A DNA stretch of 64,000 nucleotides from 2-02-FULL-55-14 sp964534125 (GTDB taxonomy: Bacteria > Bacteroidota > Ignavibacteria > UBA10030), in the NCBI GenBank assembly GCA_964534125.1, contig CAZHOJ010000001.1, positions 372,001 through 436,000 on the forward strand, read 5' to 3'. The position numbers and the translations under genes are program-made. Below, one piece after another: positions 52,765-61,566 of the stretch. The notes under the pieces are model-generated. The model was not told the origin of the DNA and did not search any database. It worked only from the letters and a program-made list of their open reading frames with translations. The number at the start of each line of letters is the position of its first letter. The stretch's first letter is position 1.

Positions 52765-54420
52765 TCACATCTGCTCCGGCGCGGATACTCCCAGTATCCC
52801 CAATCCATTGGACAGAACAGTCCGGGCGCAGTGGCAAAGCAGCAATCGGGCCTTCGAAAGCGCCCCATCCTCCGTCACCACCCTGTGGTCGTGGTAGAAC
52901 TTATGGAACGACGTCGAGAGGTCAGCCAGATACGTCGGCAGGCGGTGGATCTCAAAGGTCGTGGCACATCCCTCGACGATCTCCGGGAACTGCAGAATCA
53001 CCTTGGCAAGCGCGATCTCAGCCTCACCCGTCAGAAGCGACAGGTCCGCATCAGCAAAAGCAGATGGGCTGACGTCGATGCTCTGAGATTCCGCGAACCG
53101 CAGGATGCTCGCGATCCGCGCATGCGCATACTGCACGTAATAGACTGGGTTCTTTTCCGATTGCTCCGTGGCAAGGTTCAGGTCGAACTCGAGGTGCGTC
53201 CCCGACGAACGCATCAGGAAGAAATACCGCGCGGCATCAGGCCCGACCTCGTCCAGCAGGTCGTCGAGCGTGACAAAGTTCGCCAGACGCTTCGACATCT
53301 TCACCTGTTCCCCGTCCCGCATCAGCGTGACGAACTGGTGAATGACCACCTTCACCTTCTCTTTGTCATACCCGAGGGCCTCGACACCGGCAAGAACGTC
53401 CGGGATGGTCGCGATGTGATCGGCACCGAAGATGTCAAGGATAAGGTCGAATCCACGGAGGAATTTCTCCCGGTGATATGCGATGTCCGGGAGACGATAG
53501 GTCGGCTCCCCGGTGCTCTTGACGATCACCCGGTCCTTCTCAAGTCCGAGCTCGGTCGCCTTCAGCCAGACAGCTCCGTCCTGGTCGTAGGCAAGGCCTT
53601 TCTTCCGGAAAGAAGCGATAACATCGTCGATCTTGCCGCTCGTGTAGAGGGAATCCTCGTTGAAGTAGACGTCGTGCCGAACCCCCATCCGTTCGAGGAC
53701 CGAGCGGATTCCGGCGAACAACGCTTCCTCCGCCTGTTTACCGCACATCCTGTACGCTTCCTCCGCCTCCATGCCGACCAGCGAGTCCCCACGTTCACCA
53801 CGAATGGCCTGCGCGACGTTCGTGACATACTCTCCCTGGTATCCGTCCTCCGGAAAGGGGTACGCCTCATCAAACAACTGCCGGTAGCGCGCATATGTCG
53901 ACTCCGCGAGCATGCGCATCTGCCTGCCGGCATTGTTGTAGTAGTACTCCCGCGTCACCGTGTAGCCCTGCCATTCCAGGAGCGCTGCAAGCGTGTCGCC
54001 GATCGCTGCCTGCCGGCCATGGCCGACCGAAAGAGGACCGGTCGGGTTCGCGCTCACGTATTCGACGTTCGCAGTCTCCCCTTGGTGAGCCTCGGAGGCA
54101 CCGAACCGTGCTCCTTTGTCGAGGACCGCCCGCAGTTCCCGAACGTATGTCGCCGGTGAGATGGTGACGTTGATGAATCCCGGCCCCGCAATGCTCGCCG
54201 ACGTGATGATGGCCGCATCGAAGTCCGCCGCGTCCAGGATCTCCTGCGCAACGGTCCGGGGATTCTTCTTCAGCACCTTGGCAAGAAGGAATGCGACGTT
54301 CGTCGTCATGTCGCCATGCGACTCCTGGCGGGGACGCTCAAAAAAGAGTTCGACCTTTCCGTCGTACGACAAGGCCTTGAGCGCTGCAGAGACCCTCTGC
54401 TCGAGATAGTCGCGTATCAT
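52765..54420 (-). CDS. argS: Arginyl-tRNA synthetase
   Basis: 551 aa, normal length. N-terminal Add-1 domain, then the class I signature VSANPTGPLSVGHGR (SVGH in the HIGH position), the KMSKR motif (QVKMSKRLANFVTLDDLLDE) and the C-terminal anticodon-binding DALR domain. It charges the tRNA-Arg species, two of which are encoded in this window. The gene overlaps rsfS by four bases (ATGA). Confidence 0.97.
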   Translation of the reverse strand: MIRDYLEQRVSAALKALSYDGKVELFFERPRQESHGDMTTNVAFLLAKVLKKNPRTVAQEILDAADFDAAIITSASIAGPGFINVTISPATYVRELRAVLDKGARFGASEAHQGETANVEYVSANPTGPLSVGHGRQAAIGDTLAALLEWQGYTVTREYYYNNAGRQMRMLAESTYARYRQLFDEAYPFPEDGYQGEYVTNVAQAIRGERGDSLVGMEAEEAYRMCGKQAEEALFAGIRSVLERMGVRHDVYFNEDSLYTSGKIDDVIASFRKKGLAYDQDGAVWLKATELGLEKDRVIVKSTGEPTYRLPDIAYHREKFLRGFDLILDIFGADHIATIPDVLAGVEALGYDKEKVKVVIHQFVTLMRDGEQVKMSKRLANFVTLDDLLDEVGPDAARYFFLMRSSGTHLEFDLNLATEQSEKNPVYYVQYAHARIASILRFAESQSIDVSPSAFADADLSLLTGEAEIALAKVILQFPEIVEGCATTFEIHRLPTYLADLSTSFHKFYHDHRVVTEDGALSKARLLLCHCARTVLSNGLGILGVSAPEQM

Positions 54421-54827
54421 GCGCTCTTCTTCCTGGAGGAGCCTTTCTTTGTGCGGGGCTTTGCAGCCGCCTTCTTCGGGACAGTGTCGTGTACGGAGGT
54501 CGTCTTTGCATCCGACCAGAGACGCTCCAGATTGTAGTAGACACGCGCTTCCTTATGGAACACATGGGCCACCACATCCACGTAGTCCTGAATGACCCAC
54601 AGTCCGGCCCGCCGCCCTTCCGTATGCCAGGGATACTGGCGCTCATCGATCGAGTCCATTTCGATCGCGTCGGCAATGGCGCGCACCTGCACATCCGAAT
54701 CGGCAGTACATATGACGAAGTAGTCGGCCGCGCTGGACAATCCGCGCAGGTCCATAATGACGACATCATGCCCCTTTTTCGAGAGCATGCTGTCAGCGAT
54801 GCGTTTTGCCAGCTGTCGTGCGGTCAA
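54417..54827 (-). CDS. rsfS: Ribosome silencing factor RsfS
   Basis: 136 aa. Family pattern: KKGHDVVIMDLRGLSSAADY, FVICTADSDVQVRAIADAI, EGRRAGLWVIQDYVDVVAHV, FHKEARVYYNLERLWSDA. RsfS binds ribosomal protein L14 and blocks subunit joining when nutrients run low. It carries an extra basic tail (KKAAAKPRTKKGSSRKKSA). Overlaps the upstream gene by four bases. Confidence 0.95.
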   Translation of the reverse strand: MTARQLAKRIADSMLSKKGHDVVIMDLRGLSSAADYFVICTADSDVQVRAIADAIEMDSIDERQYPWHTEGRRAGLWVIQDYVDVVAHVFHKEARVYYNLERLWSDAKTTSVHDTVPKKAAAKPRTKKGSSRKKSA

Positions 54828-55348
54828 GGAGTATCCCTTCCCTGCAGATGTTTGAGCGACGGAAATGTTTTGTAATCGTACCCGAGGACGACGGTGACAT
54901 CGACGTACAGCGTCCGATCGGGTTCTGTGCGTATCCTGTCCTCACCGAGCCCGAGCGTTTCCGCAAGGTCCTGCGCCGCGGTAAGGTTTCCAGTGCGGTC
55001 GATCAGCATGGTCCGGTCCGTGCCGGCGAGCTGCCGCGAATGGTAGTCCACGACATCGTACCCGAGGGATCGAAGGTAGCGCGTCATCCTGCCTGCAAGG
55101 CCGTCGTCACCGGCGATGTTGACGACCTCGAGCTTCCATGGCTTTTCCTCACCCGGGATGACAGAGGCCGGACGGTCCGTCTGCAGCGCGAACTGTTGCG
55201 CGCCGACATAGATACCGACGACGAGGAGGACGATGGCAACAAGAAGAATGGCGCCTGCACCGAGACGCTTGCGCGTCCGTCGGCGACGCCCCTGTGAGGA
55301 CTGCGGAGAGAAGGATGTGGTTTCGGCGTCGATGGAGGTCGAAAGGGA
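54824..55348 (-). CDS. Membrane-anchored LytR_C-domain protein; start codon not resolved
   Basis: The frame ending at 54824 is open up to the stop at 55349-55351. Its only ATG (55087) lies in the middle of the domain. Upstream of it the translation still makes sense: a basic stretch (GRRRRTRKRLGAG), one helix (AILLVAIVLLVVGIYVGAQQ) and KPWKLEVVNIAGDDGLAGR, the start of a LytR C-terminal domain, continuing MTRYLRSLGYDVVDY. No ATG, GTG or TTG is available in frame before the helix. An ATG at 55362 (MLSSNP) is one frame off. So either one base is missing or extra near 55345-55360, or a rare start is used. The coordinates give the open frame. The domain is often encoded beside rsfS. Confidence 0.65.
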   Translation of the reverse strand, partial: SLSTSIDAETTSFSPQSSQGRRRRTRKRLGAGAILLVAIVLLVVGIYVGAQQFALQTDRPASVIPGEEKPWKLEVVNIAGDDGLAGRMTRYLRSLGYDVVDYHSRQLAGTDRTMLIDRTGNLTAAQDLAETLGLGEDRIRTEPDRTLYVDVTVVLGYDYKTFPSLKHLQGRDTP

Positions 55349-55390
55349 TTACTGCTCAGCACACATCATCGGATCCGACTGCCCGGCAGT

Positions 55391-55891
55391 TCAGCGGTCC
55401 GACTCCAGCAGCCCATCCCTCCAGAAAGTACCCATGTAGGGAGCATCGAAGCCCACGAGATACCTGGAGGCCGGCAGCTGCCGGAACTGGATCTGCAGGA
55501 ATGTATTCTCGCTCGGGCGGTAGTTCAGCTCTGCCCTGCTGACCCTGAATCCGCTCAGTTCCTTGCCAAGCTTTCCCCCGAAGGAATCGAACGGCGAATG
55601 GCTGAGGCTGACATCGAGACGAACGCTCAGCGGGTCCGATATCTGGTACTGCATCATATTCGTGTACTCGCCAAGCGAGTAGCCGTTCCCCCCGAATGTC
55701 GTATAGGACATCGAGTATGAATGCCCCATCGTGAATCGCGAGGGATCGAACCATCCGAACAGAAGCCCTCCGTCCGTGGTCCGAACGAGCGACTCTCCCA
55801 CCGGAATGTTGTCCGGCGTCCGGGACTTCCATTGTCCGTCCGCCGACACGCCGAATCCGATGAGAAGAATGAAGAGTACTACCGAGCGCAT
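55391..55891 (-). CDS. Secreted protein of unknown function
   Basis: 166 aa. Signal peptide (MRSVVLFILLIGFGVSADGQ). The mature part has alternating polar and aromatic residues (FTMGHSYSMSYTTFGGNGYS, LRLDVSLSHSPF-like strands) suggestive of a small beta-rich or partial-barrel protein, perhaps in the outer membrane. The family is not recognised. It precedes the LytR_C gene with about 40 bases between them, so it may head the rsfS-argS operon. Confidence 0.75.
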   Translation of the reverse strand: MRSVVLFILLIGFGVSADGQWKSRTPDNIPVGESLVRTTDGGLLFGWFDPSRFTMGHSYSMSYTTFGGNGYSLGEYTNMMQYQISDPLSVRLDVSLSHSPFDSFGGKLGKELSGFRVSRAELNYRPSENTFLQIQFRQLPASRYLVGFDAPYMGTFWRDGLLESDR

Positions 55892-55921
55892 GTTACCTCA
55901 CTGAGCACCATGTTCGATACT

Positions 55922-55950
55922 ATAGTAGAGAATTGTCGAGGGAGAATCAA
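55922..55950 (-). promoter_or_regulatory. Candidate promoter of the 55391-55891 operon
   Basis: Minus-strand TTGATT (55950-55945), 17-base spacer, TACTAT (55927-55922). Each box matches four of six consensus bases. Start near 55915, 24 bases before the ATG. Confidence 0.4.
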
Positions 55951-55974
55951 GATTCCCAATTCTGCCCCCTTATC

Positions 55975-55982
55975 GCTATATT
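55975..55982 (+). promoter_or_regulatory. GCTATATT -10-like element before the MFS gene
   Basis: Same octamer as before both tRNA-Arg loci. No good -35 box at 17 bases. It would give a leader of about 130 bases before the ATG at 56122. Confidence 0.35.
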
Positions 55983-56121
55983 GACGCCTGATCGATCCGC
56001 AGAGTTCCACCCACGACCCGAAGGCCTCCATGCCCCCGTCTCTTCCGGGCTCTGTCCGGTCCATACGGCTCCCGGACATTGCCAGCCAGCATGAAGCCCC
56101 GGCCGCAACAATGGCCCGACC

Positions 56122-57363
56122 ATGAACCTCCGCCTCCCGATGAAGCCGCTCGAACCGTGGCGACGGACCCTGTACATTGTCTGGGCAGCCCAGTTCATTG
56201 CGATGCTCGGGATGAGCTTCGTCGTGCCGTTCCTCCCATTCTATGTGCGGAACCTGGGCGTGCAGGACGAAGCCGCCGTCTCGCTCTGGAGCGGTCTCAT
56301 CTTCGCCGGTCCGTTCCTCCCCTCCTTTATTCTGACTCCCGTCTGGGGGTTCCTTGGGGACCGATACGGCCAGAAGCTCATGACCGTCCGTGCGGTCTTC
56401 GGGCTCGCGATCTCTCAGTTCCTGATCGGCCTTGCCCCCACCGTCGAGATGCTCCTCGTCCTGCGGATGGTGCAGGGGGCCATCAGCGGTTTTCTCGCGG
56501 CCGCTCTCGCTCTCGTTTCCTCTCATGCACCCAGGCATCGTTCCGGATATGCCATCGGCCTTCTGCAGACCGCCACGTCAGCGGGAAGCGTGCTCGGACC
56601 GTTCTTCGGCGGCATGCTCGCTGATGCGATCGGATACCGCTCTGTCTTCTTCCTGGTGGCCGGGATGTGTACCATCACCGGGTTCATCATTCTTCTGTAT
56701 GTGTCGGAGCCGGCGAAGGAATCCCCCCTCCCCGGTCACAGGATCTCTCTGAGAAGCAACATCAGGTTCGTCTGGAGCACGCCGTCGCTCCGCCTTGGGA
56801 TCTTCCTCATCGTTCTGTCGCAATCTGCAGTGTTCCTCGTCCAGCCGGTGTTCGCTCTCTACATCGATTCCATGTTCACATCGACAGAGTTCATCGCGAC
56901 GGTCGCAGGAGCGATCTTCGCCGTGGCGGGCATTTTCACGGTCCTGTCGGCGCCGTGGTGGGGCCGGCGCAACGACGAGAAGAGCGTGCGAAAGAACCTC
57001 TCCATCGCCCTCAGCGGGGCCGCTGCCGCCTATGTGCTCCACTTCTTCGTCGAACATCCGCTCCCGCTCGTATTGCTCCGGGCAGTACTTGGATTCTGCC
57101 TCGGGGGTATGCTCCCGTCCCTCTATTCTTACGTCAACAAGCATTCCACCGTTCCGCGCCGCGGAGGGATCCTCGGCATCGCAGCGAGCGGCAACACACT
57201 GGCACACCTGCTCGGAGCGCCGATCGGCGGCTTTCTGGGAGCCTCCGTCGGCGTCCGGTCGGTCTTCCTGTTCGCCGGGCTGATCCTCATGACGGCGGTC
57301 TGGACGGTACGGACATTCTTCACCGACATCCCCCCCGCCGGGATATCACCTGACGAGACCTGA
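56122..57363 (+). CDS. MFS efflux transporter (DHA1-like)
   Basis: 413 aa, 12 predicted helices. MFS motif A variant GFLGDRYGQK between helices 2 and 3, motif C-like GLLQTATSAGSVLGPFFGG in helix 5, a repeat of the loop in the second half (GRRNDEKSVRK). Belongs with proton-driven multidrug exporters. Start at the first ATG; an ATG six codons later is possible. Ends three bases before polA, so the two are co-transcribed. Confidence 0.9.
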   Translation: MNLRLPMKPLEPWRRTLYIVWAAQFIAMLGMSFVVPFLPFYVRNLGVQDEAAVSLWSGLIFAGPFLPSFILTPVWGFLGDRYGQKLMTVRAVFGLAISQFLIGLAPTVEMLLVLRMVQGAISGFLAAALALVSSHAPRHRSGYAIGLLQTATSAGSVLGPFFGGMLADAIGYRSVFFLVAGMCTITGFIILLYVSEPAKESPLPGHRISLRSNIRFVWSTPSLRLGIFLIVLSQSAVFLVQPVFALYIDSMFTSTEFIATVAGAIFAVAGIFTVLSAPWWGRRNDEKSVRKNLSIALSGAAAAYVLHFFVEHPLPLVLLRAVLGFCLGGMLPSLYSYVNKHSTVPRRGGILGIAASGNTLAHLLGAPIGGFLGASVGVRSVFLFAGLILMTAVWTVRTFFTDIPPAGISPDET

Positions 57364-57366
57364 CAC

Positions 57367-60144
57367 ATGGCCGGAAAGAAAAAGACGCTGTTCCTCATCG
57401 ACGGGCTCGGGATCGCCTATCGATCCTTCTTTGCCTTCATCCAACGGCCACTGACGACATCGGACGGCCGGAACGTCTCCGCCATCTACGGCTTCGTCAC
57501 GTTCCTCAGCCGCATCCTGAGCGAACATGATCCGGACTATCTTGCGGTGGCTTTCGACAGTGCCGAACCGACCTTCCGGCATAAAGAGTACGCAGAGTAC
57601 AAAGCGACGCGCGAACGGATGCCCGAGGACCTCTCAGACCAGCTTCCTCTCCTCAAAGAGGTCATTCAGGCGCATCGCATTCCGCTCATCGAGGTCCCTG
57701 GCTTCGAAGCCGACGACATCATCGGCACGCTCGCACTTCGCGGCGCGAAGGAAAACCTCGATGTGTACATGGTGACCGGCGACAAGGACTTCATGCAGCT
57801 CGTCTCCGACGATGTCTTCGTTCTCCGCCCTGGAAAGCAAGGGGCCGAGCCGGAGATCCTCGGCAGGGCTGGCGTGAAGGACCGCTTCGGGGTCCGGCCG
57901 GACCAGGTCACCGACGTGCTCGCCCTGACAGGGGACACCTCGGACAATGTCCCCGGCGTCCCGGGCATCGGGGAGAAAACGGCCATCCCGCTCATCCAGG
58001 AATTCGGGTCGCTCGACATGGTGTATGCGCATCTGGAGGACATCCCGAAGAAAGGGGTGCGCACAAAGCTCTCGGAGAACAGGGACAAGGCATACCTCTC
58101 GAAATCTCTGGTCACCATTCACACCGACGTCCCCCTCAGCGTCACACTCGCTGAGATGGGAAAGAAGGCCCCGGACTCTGAAGCACTCAAAGCGCTCTAC
58201 GCAGCTCTGGAGTTCCGTTCGATGCTCGGAAAGCTAAATGACAGGAACGCCCGGAAGCCGGCAGACCAGCCTGCCCCGGCTGAGGGACCGGGAGCAGATC
58301 TCACCGACATCTCGGCGATCCCCCATGCGTACCATCACGTCACAAACACGAAGGATTTGAAAAGCCTGGTCCGGACGCTCGCTGCCTCCCCGCATCTGGT
58401 GTTCGACACGGAGACGACGTCGACCGACGCGCTGCGGGCGGACCTCCTCGGTATCTCCCTGGCAACCAGGGCAGGCGAAGCATGGTTCGTGCGCATCGAC
58501 AATCCGGATGTCGAAACCGACCTCATGAGCGCAAGCCGTACTGCCGGCGTCCCTCTGGAGCAGGCCATCCAGACCCTCCGGCCTCTGCTCGAAGAACCTG
58601 GTACGGTCAAGATCGGCCATAATATCAAGTATGACATGCTCGTGCTCGGTATGCACGGCATCGAGGTGCGCGGCGAGGTCTTCGACACGATGATCGCCAG
58701 CTACCTGATACGTGCGGACGGACAGCACAACATGGACGCCGTGGCCAGGGAATATTTGGGGTATCGGACGATCTCCTACACGGACCTGACCGGCAAGGGG
58801 AAGGAACAGATCCCCCTGATCGAGGTCGACCCCGAGCGGCTGAAGGACTACGCATGCGAGGATGCGGATGTCACATTCCGGCTGTACGACCTCTTCTCAA
58901 AACGTATCGCCGAAGCCGGGCTTGCCGCGCTGGCCACCGGGATCGAGATGCCTCTCGTTCCGGTCCTCGCGAAGATGGAGCGTGCCGGCGTTTCGCTCGA
59001 TGCTCCGTATCTCCGCACGATGTCGGCGAAGATGGAAAAGCAGATCGATGAACTGACGAGCTCCATTCACGAGCACGCCGGGGGGCCGTTCAACATTAAT
59101 TCCACACGGCAGCTCGGCGATGTGCTGTTCGACCGCTTGAAGCTCCCCGTCATCCGGAAGACCAAGACCGGCGCCTCCACTGACGTGAACGTGCTCGAAG
59201 CGCTCAGACATCAGCATCCCATCGTGGATGCTCTCCTGGAGTACCGGCAGCTCACGAAGCTCAGATCGACCTACATCGATGCCCTGCCGATGATGATCAA
59301 TCCGAAGACGGGCCGTATCCATACATCCTTCTCGCAGACTGTTGCGGCAACGGGCCGCCTGTCGAGCAGCGATCCGAACCTGCAGAACATTCCCATCCGT
59401 ACGGAGGCAGGCCGGGCCATCCGGAAGGCATTCGTTCCTGCCCGAAAGGGGGATGTGATCCTCTCGGCTGACTATTCCCAGATCGAACTGCGCATCATGG
59501 CCCACATCTCCGGCGATGAGGGACTGCAGCATGCGTTCCGGAACAACGAGGACATTCACACGGCAACGGCGGCAGGCGTATTCGGCGTCCCCCTCGCTAA
59601 GGTGGAATCCGGCATGAGAAGGAAAGCGAAGGAAGTGAACTTCGGGATCATGTACGGCATCGGACCCTTCGGCCTGGCAAACCGTCTTGAGATCACGCAG
59701 ACCGAAGCGAAGGAGATCATCGACAACTATTTCGCCCGGTTCCCGAAGGTCCGGCAGTACATCGACGACACGATCGCGACTGCCAAGCGTACCGGCTATG
59801 TCGAGACGCTCAAAGCACGGCGCAGGTACCTTCCCGATCTGAAGAGCGCCAACCGCGCCGTCCGGCAGAATGCGGAGCGCCAGGCCATCAACATGCCGAT
59901 CCAGGGAACAGCAGCTGACATGATCAAGCTCGCCATGATCCGAATCGATGCAGCCCTCCTCCCGGGAACCCTGACGGCTGAGATGCTGCTGCAAGTACAT
60001 GACGAGCTGGTGTTCGAATGTGCCACCGGAGACGTACAAGCCCTTACAGCATTGGTCGTCAGAGAGATGCAGGAAGCGCTCCCTCTGAGCGTACCCCTCG
60101 AGGTCGAGGTGGGCACAGGACCGAACTGGCTCGACGCCCATTGA
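57367..60144 (+). CDS. polA: DNA polymerase I
   Basis: 925 aa. Three domains: 5' nuclease (1-300, FDSAEPTFRHKEYAEYKATR, GFEADDIIGTLA, TGDTSDNVPGVPGIGEKTA), 3'-5' exonuclease with intact acidic residues (VFDTETTSTDALRADLLGIS, GHNIKYDMLVL, YACEDADVT) and polymerase with motif A DYSQIELR, motif B RRKAKEVNFGIMYG and motif C QVHDELVFE. The fourth position of the O-helix NFG is Phe, the dNTP-selective form. Used in repair and Okazaki fragment processing. A terminator follows at 60176-60208. Confidence 0.97.
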   Translation: MAGKKKTLFLIDGLGIAYRSFFAFIQRPLTTSDGRNVSAIYGFVTFLSRILSEHDPDYLAVAFDSAEPTFRHKEYAEYKATRERMPEDLSDQLPLLKEVIQAHRIPLIEVPGFEADDIIGTLALRGAKENLDVYMVTGDKDFMQLVSDDVFVLRPGKQGAEPEILGRAGVKDRFGVRPDQVTDVLALTGDTSDNVPGVPGIGEKTAIPLIQEFGSLDMVYAHLEDIPKKGVRTKLSENRDKAYLSKSLVTIHTDVPLSVTLAEMGKKAPDSEALKALYAALEFRSMLGKLNDRNARKPADQPAPAEGPGADLTDISAIPHAYHHVTNTKDLKSLVRTLAASPHLVFDTETTSTDALRADLLGISLATRAGEAWFVRIDNPDVETDLMSASRTAGVPLEQAIQTLRPLLEEPGTVKIGHNIKYDMLVLGMHGIEVRGEVFDTMIASYLIRADGQHNMDAVAREYLGYRTISYTDLTGKGKEQIPLIEVDPERLKDYACEDADVTFRLYDLFSKRIAEAGLAALATGIEMPLVPVLAKMERAGVSLDAPYLRTMSAKMEKQIDELTSSIHEHAGGPFNINSTRQLGDVLFDRLKLPVIRKTKTGASTDVNVLEALRHQHPIVDALLEYRQLTKLRSTYIDALPMMINPKTGRIHTSFSQTVAATGRLSSSDPNLQNIPIRTEAGRAIRKAFVPARKGDVILSADYSQIELRIMAHISGDEGLQHAFRNNEDIHTATAAGVFGVPLAKVESGMRRKAKEVNFGIMYGIGPFGLANRLEITQTEAKEIIDNYFARFPKVRQYIDDTIATAKRTGYVETLKARRRYLPDLKSANRAVRQNAERQAINMPIQGTAADMIKLAMIRIDAALLPGTLTAEMLLQVHDELVFECATGDVQALTALVVREMQEALPLSVPLEVEVGTGPNWLDAH

Positions 60145-60175
60145 CGTGAGGTGAGGATGGAGGGTACAGAACAAC

Positions 60176-60208
60176 GCGGCCCGGGGCTCTGCTCCGGGCC
60201 GCGCGTTT
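60176..60208 (+). terminator. Terminator between convergent polA and 60229-60747
   Basis: Perfect stem GCGGCCCGG (60176-60184) / CCGGGCCGC (60194-60202) with a nine-base loop, then GCGTTTC. The T-run is short, so efficiency is uncertain; it may serve both strands. Confidence 0.65.
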
Positions 60209-60228
60209 CACAGTACACCTGAGCACAC

Positions 60229-60747
60229 CTATCGCAGCCGTTGCATCGATCTGAGAAGGATCCCGGCACCGAGCAGAATGACAAGGACCGGCCATCCGTT
60301 GCCGTAGAGCTCCTTCAGGTCGCTCATACGCATCACATCCCACCACCAGAGGTAGTATCCTACGCCGCAACCGCCGAACAGCACCGCGGGGACGAGGAGG
60401 TCGATCTTGTACGGCGCCGGCAGCCACACGAACACCATCGCCAGACCGATCCAGAGAAAGATGGCGGGGAGCAGTTCCTCCGGCCGGAGCTCCAGCACAC
60501 CGAAGCTCCATAGCGCGGTATGGACGCCGGCAGTGAACAGGAAGCCGCCGACGAATAACAGGATCGATGAGCTGTCCTTCCAGCCGCGTCCGATGAGGAT
60601 CACACCTGCGATTCCAAGTGCGAGCCACGCTGACCCTGCGAGGATCTCGAGAGTGATGACATCAAGACTCACCAGGAAAAGACCGAAACCTGCCAGGACC
60701 ATCAGGATGCCGACCGTCCTGTCCGTATGAAGCGCCCGCGGGCTCAT
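60229..60747 (-). CDS. LiaF/LiaI-like small membrane protein
   Basis: 172 aa with five to six predicted helices (VGILMVLAGFGLFLVSLDVI, AWLALGIAGVILIGRG, SILLFVGGFLFTAGVHTALW, LPAIFLWIGLAMVFVWLP, LLVPAVLFGGCGVGYYLWWW, VLVILLGAGILLRS). The first part looks like the DUF5668/LiaF-type transmembrane hairpins often encoded beside PspC proteins. It overlaps the PspC gene by four bases (ATGA), so both probably act in an envelope-stress response. Confidence 0.75.
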   Translation of the reverse strand: MSPRALHTDRTVGILMVLAGFGLFLVSLDVITLEILAGSAWLALGIAGVILIGRGWKDSSSILLFVGGFLFTAGVHTALWSFGVLELRPEELLPAIFLWIGLAMVFVWLPAPYKIDLLVPAVLFGGCGVGYYLWWWDVMRMSDLKELYGNGWPVLVILLGAGILLRSMQRLR

Positions 60748-61418
60748 CGGACCGGGGAACCTGCGGCAGAGTGACCGTTCGCATACTCCATCGGCGTGAA
60801 GATGGCGAGCGCCAGGTATGTCAGGATCCCGATGGGCAAATGCATCAGAGCGACAACGACGAAGAGCATCCTGATGATCGTGGCATCGACACCCAGATAT
60901 GTTCCGATCCCTGCGCAGACACCGAAGATCTTTTTGCCCTCGCGCTCACGCGTAAAACGACGCGCCGTAGCCGCCTGCCCGGTCGGCCGATCCTCAGGAC
61001 CCGTTGAGGCATCCCGCTGTTCCCGCGACCGGAGGAGGAACCACACACCAGCGGCCATCAAGAGCACTGGCATAACAAAGTCCCACGTCCACCCGCCCCA
61101 CAGATGAAGGTCGATCCATCTCCACTCATCGGCAAGGAATATGAGCCCAAGAGCGATGAGGACCGAACCGAACACGATGCCAGCCACACCACCGTGGCGC
61201 TTCTTCCGGGCCGCTTCCTCGACAAAGGGCTGGAGGGGGACGACGAAGATCCAGATGATGTAGAGCAGGATCCCGAATCCCTTGACCAGGGCCATTGCGA
61301 CCCACGCAACACGGATGAGCACAGGATCAACATCGAGATATTCGCCAAGGCCTCCGCACACACCCCCCAGTACACGGTCTTGCCTGCTCCTGTAGAGACG
61401 CTTGTTTTCGATGTTCAT
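60744..61418 (-). CDS. Protein with two PspC domains
   Basis: 224 aa. The first PspC domain is at about 1-62 (KRLYRSRQDRVLGGVCGGLG, EYLDVDPVLIRVAW). A DUF5668-like helix pair is in the middle (VAGIVFGSVLIALGLIFLAD). A second PspC domain is at about 152-210 (FTREREGKKIFGVCAGIGTY, LGVDATIIRMLF). PspC proteins sense or buffer inner-membrane stress. The double arrangement is less common than a single domain. Confidence 0.9.
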   Translation of the reverse strand: MNIENKRLYRSRQDRVLGGVCGGLGEYLDVDPVLIRVAWVAMALVKGFGILLYIIWIFVVPLQPFVEEAARKKRHGGVAGIVFGSVLIALGLIFLADEWRWIDLHLWGGWTWDFVMPVLLMAAGVWFLLRSREQRDASTGPEDRPTGQAATARRFTREREGKKIFGVCAGIGTYLGVDATIIRMLFVVVALMHLPIGILTYLALAIFTPMEYANGHSAAGSPVR

Positions 61419-61505
61419 GACTCACTCCGGGTTCAAATGTGTTCTACTCACCGGATACGCCCCAGCCTGGACTTTGTTGCACATTCTCCCATTCCGAAAA
61501 CGACG

Positions 61506-61528
61506 AAAGCCGGGCAATACCCGGCTTT
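61506..61528 (-). terminator. Terminator downstream of frr
   Basis: Perfect nine-base stem AAAGCCGGG (61506-61514) / CCCGGCTTT (61520-61528), loop of five. On the minus strand it is followed by CGTCGTTTTC, a weak T-rich tail. It closes the pyrH-frr transcript. Confidence 0.6.
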
Positions 61529-61566
61529 CCGATAGACATACACTTTTCGCTCTTCGCTTTCCCTCC

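Noticed and set aside
52693..54159. Long plus-strand open frame (488 codons)
   Set aside because: Antisense shadow of argS; no protein features.
55345..55360. Programmed -1 frameshift at AATCCCTTT
   Set aside because: It does not fit the X XXY YYZ slippery pattern in the frame that starts at the ATG, and no downstream stimulator is evident.
55084..55362. 92-codon minus-strand frame starting MLSSNP as a separate gene
   Set aside because: Ser/Arg-rich and out of frame with the membrane helix and LytR_C domain read in the adjacent frame; only its first codons may belong to that gene.
58897..60174. Minus-strand open frame of 425 codons
   Set aside because: Antisense to the polymerase domain of polA, which is complete.
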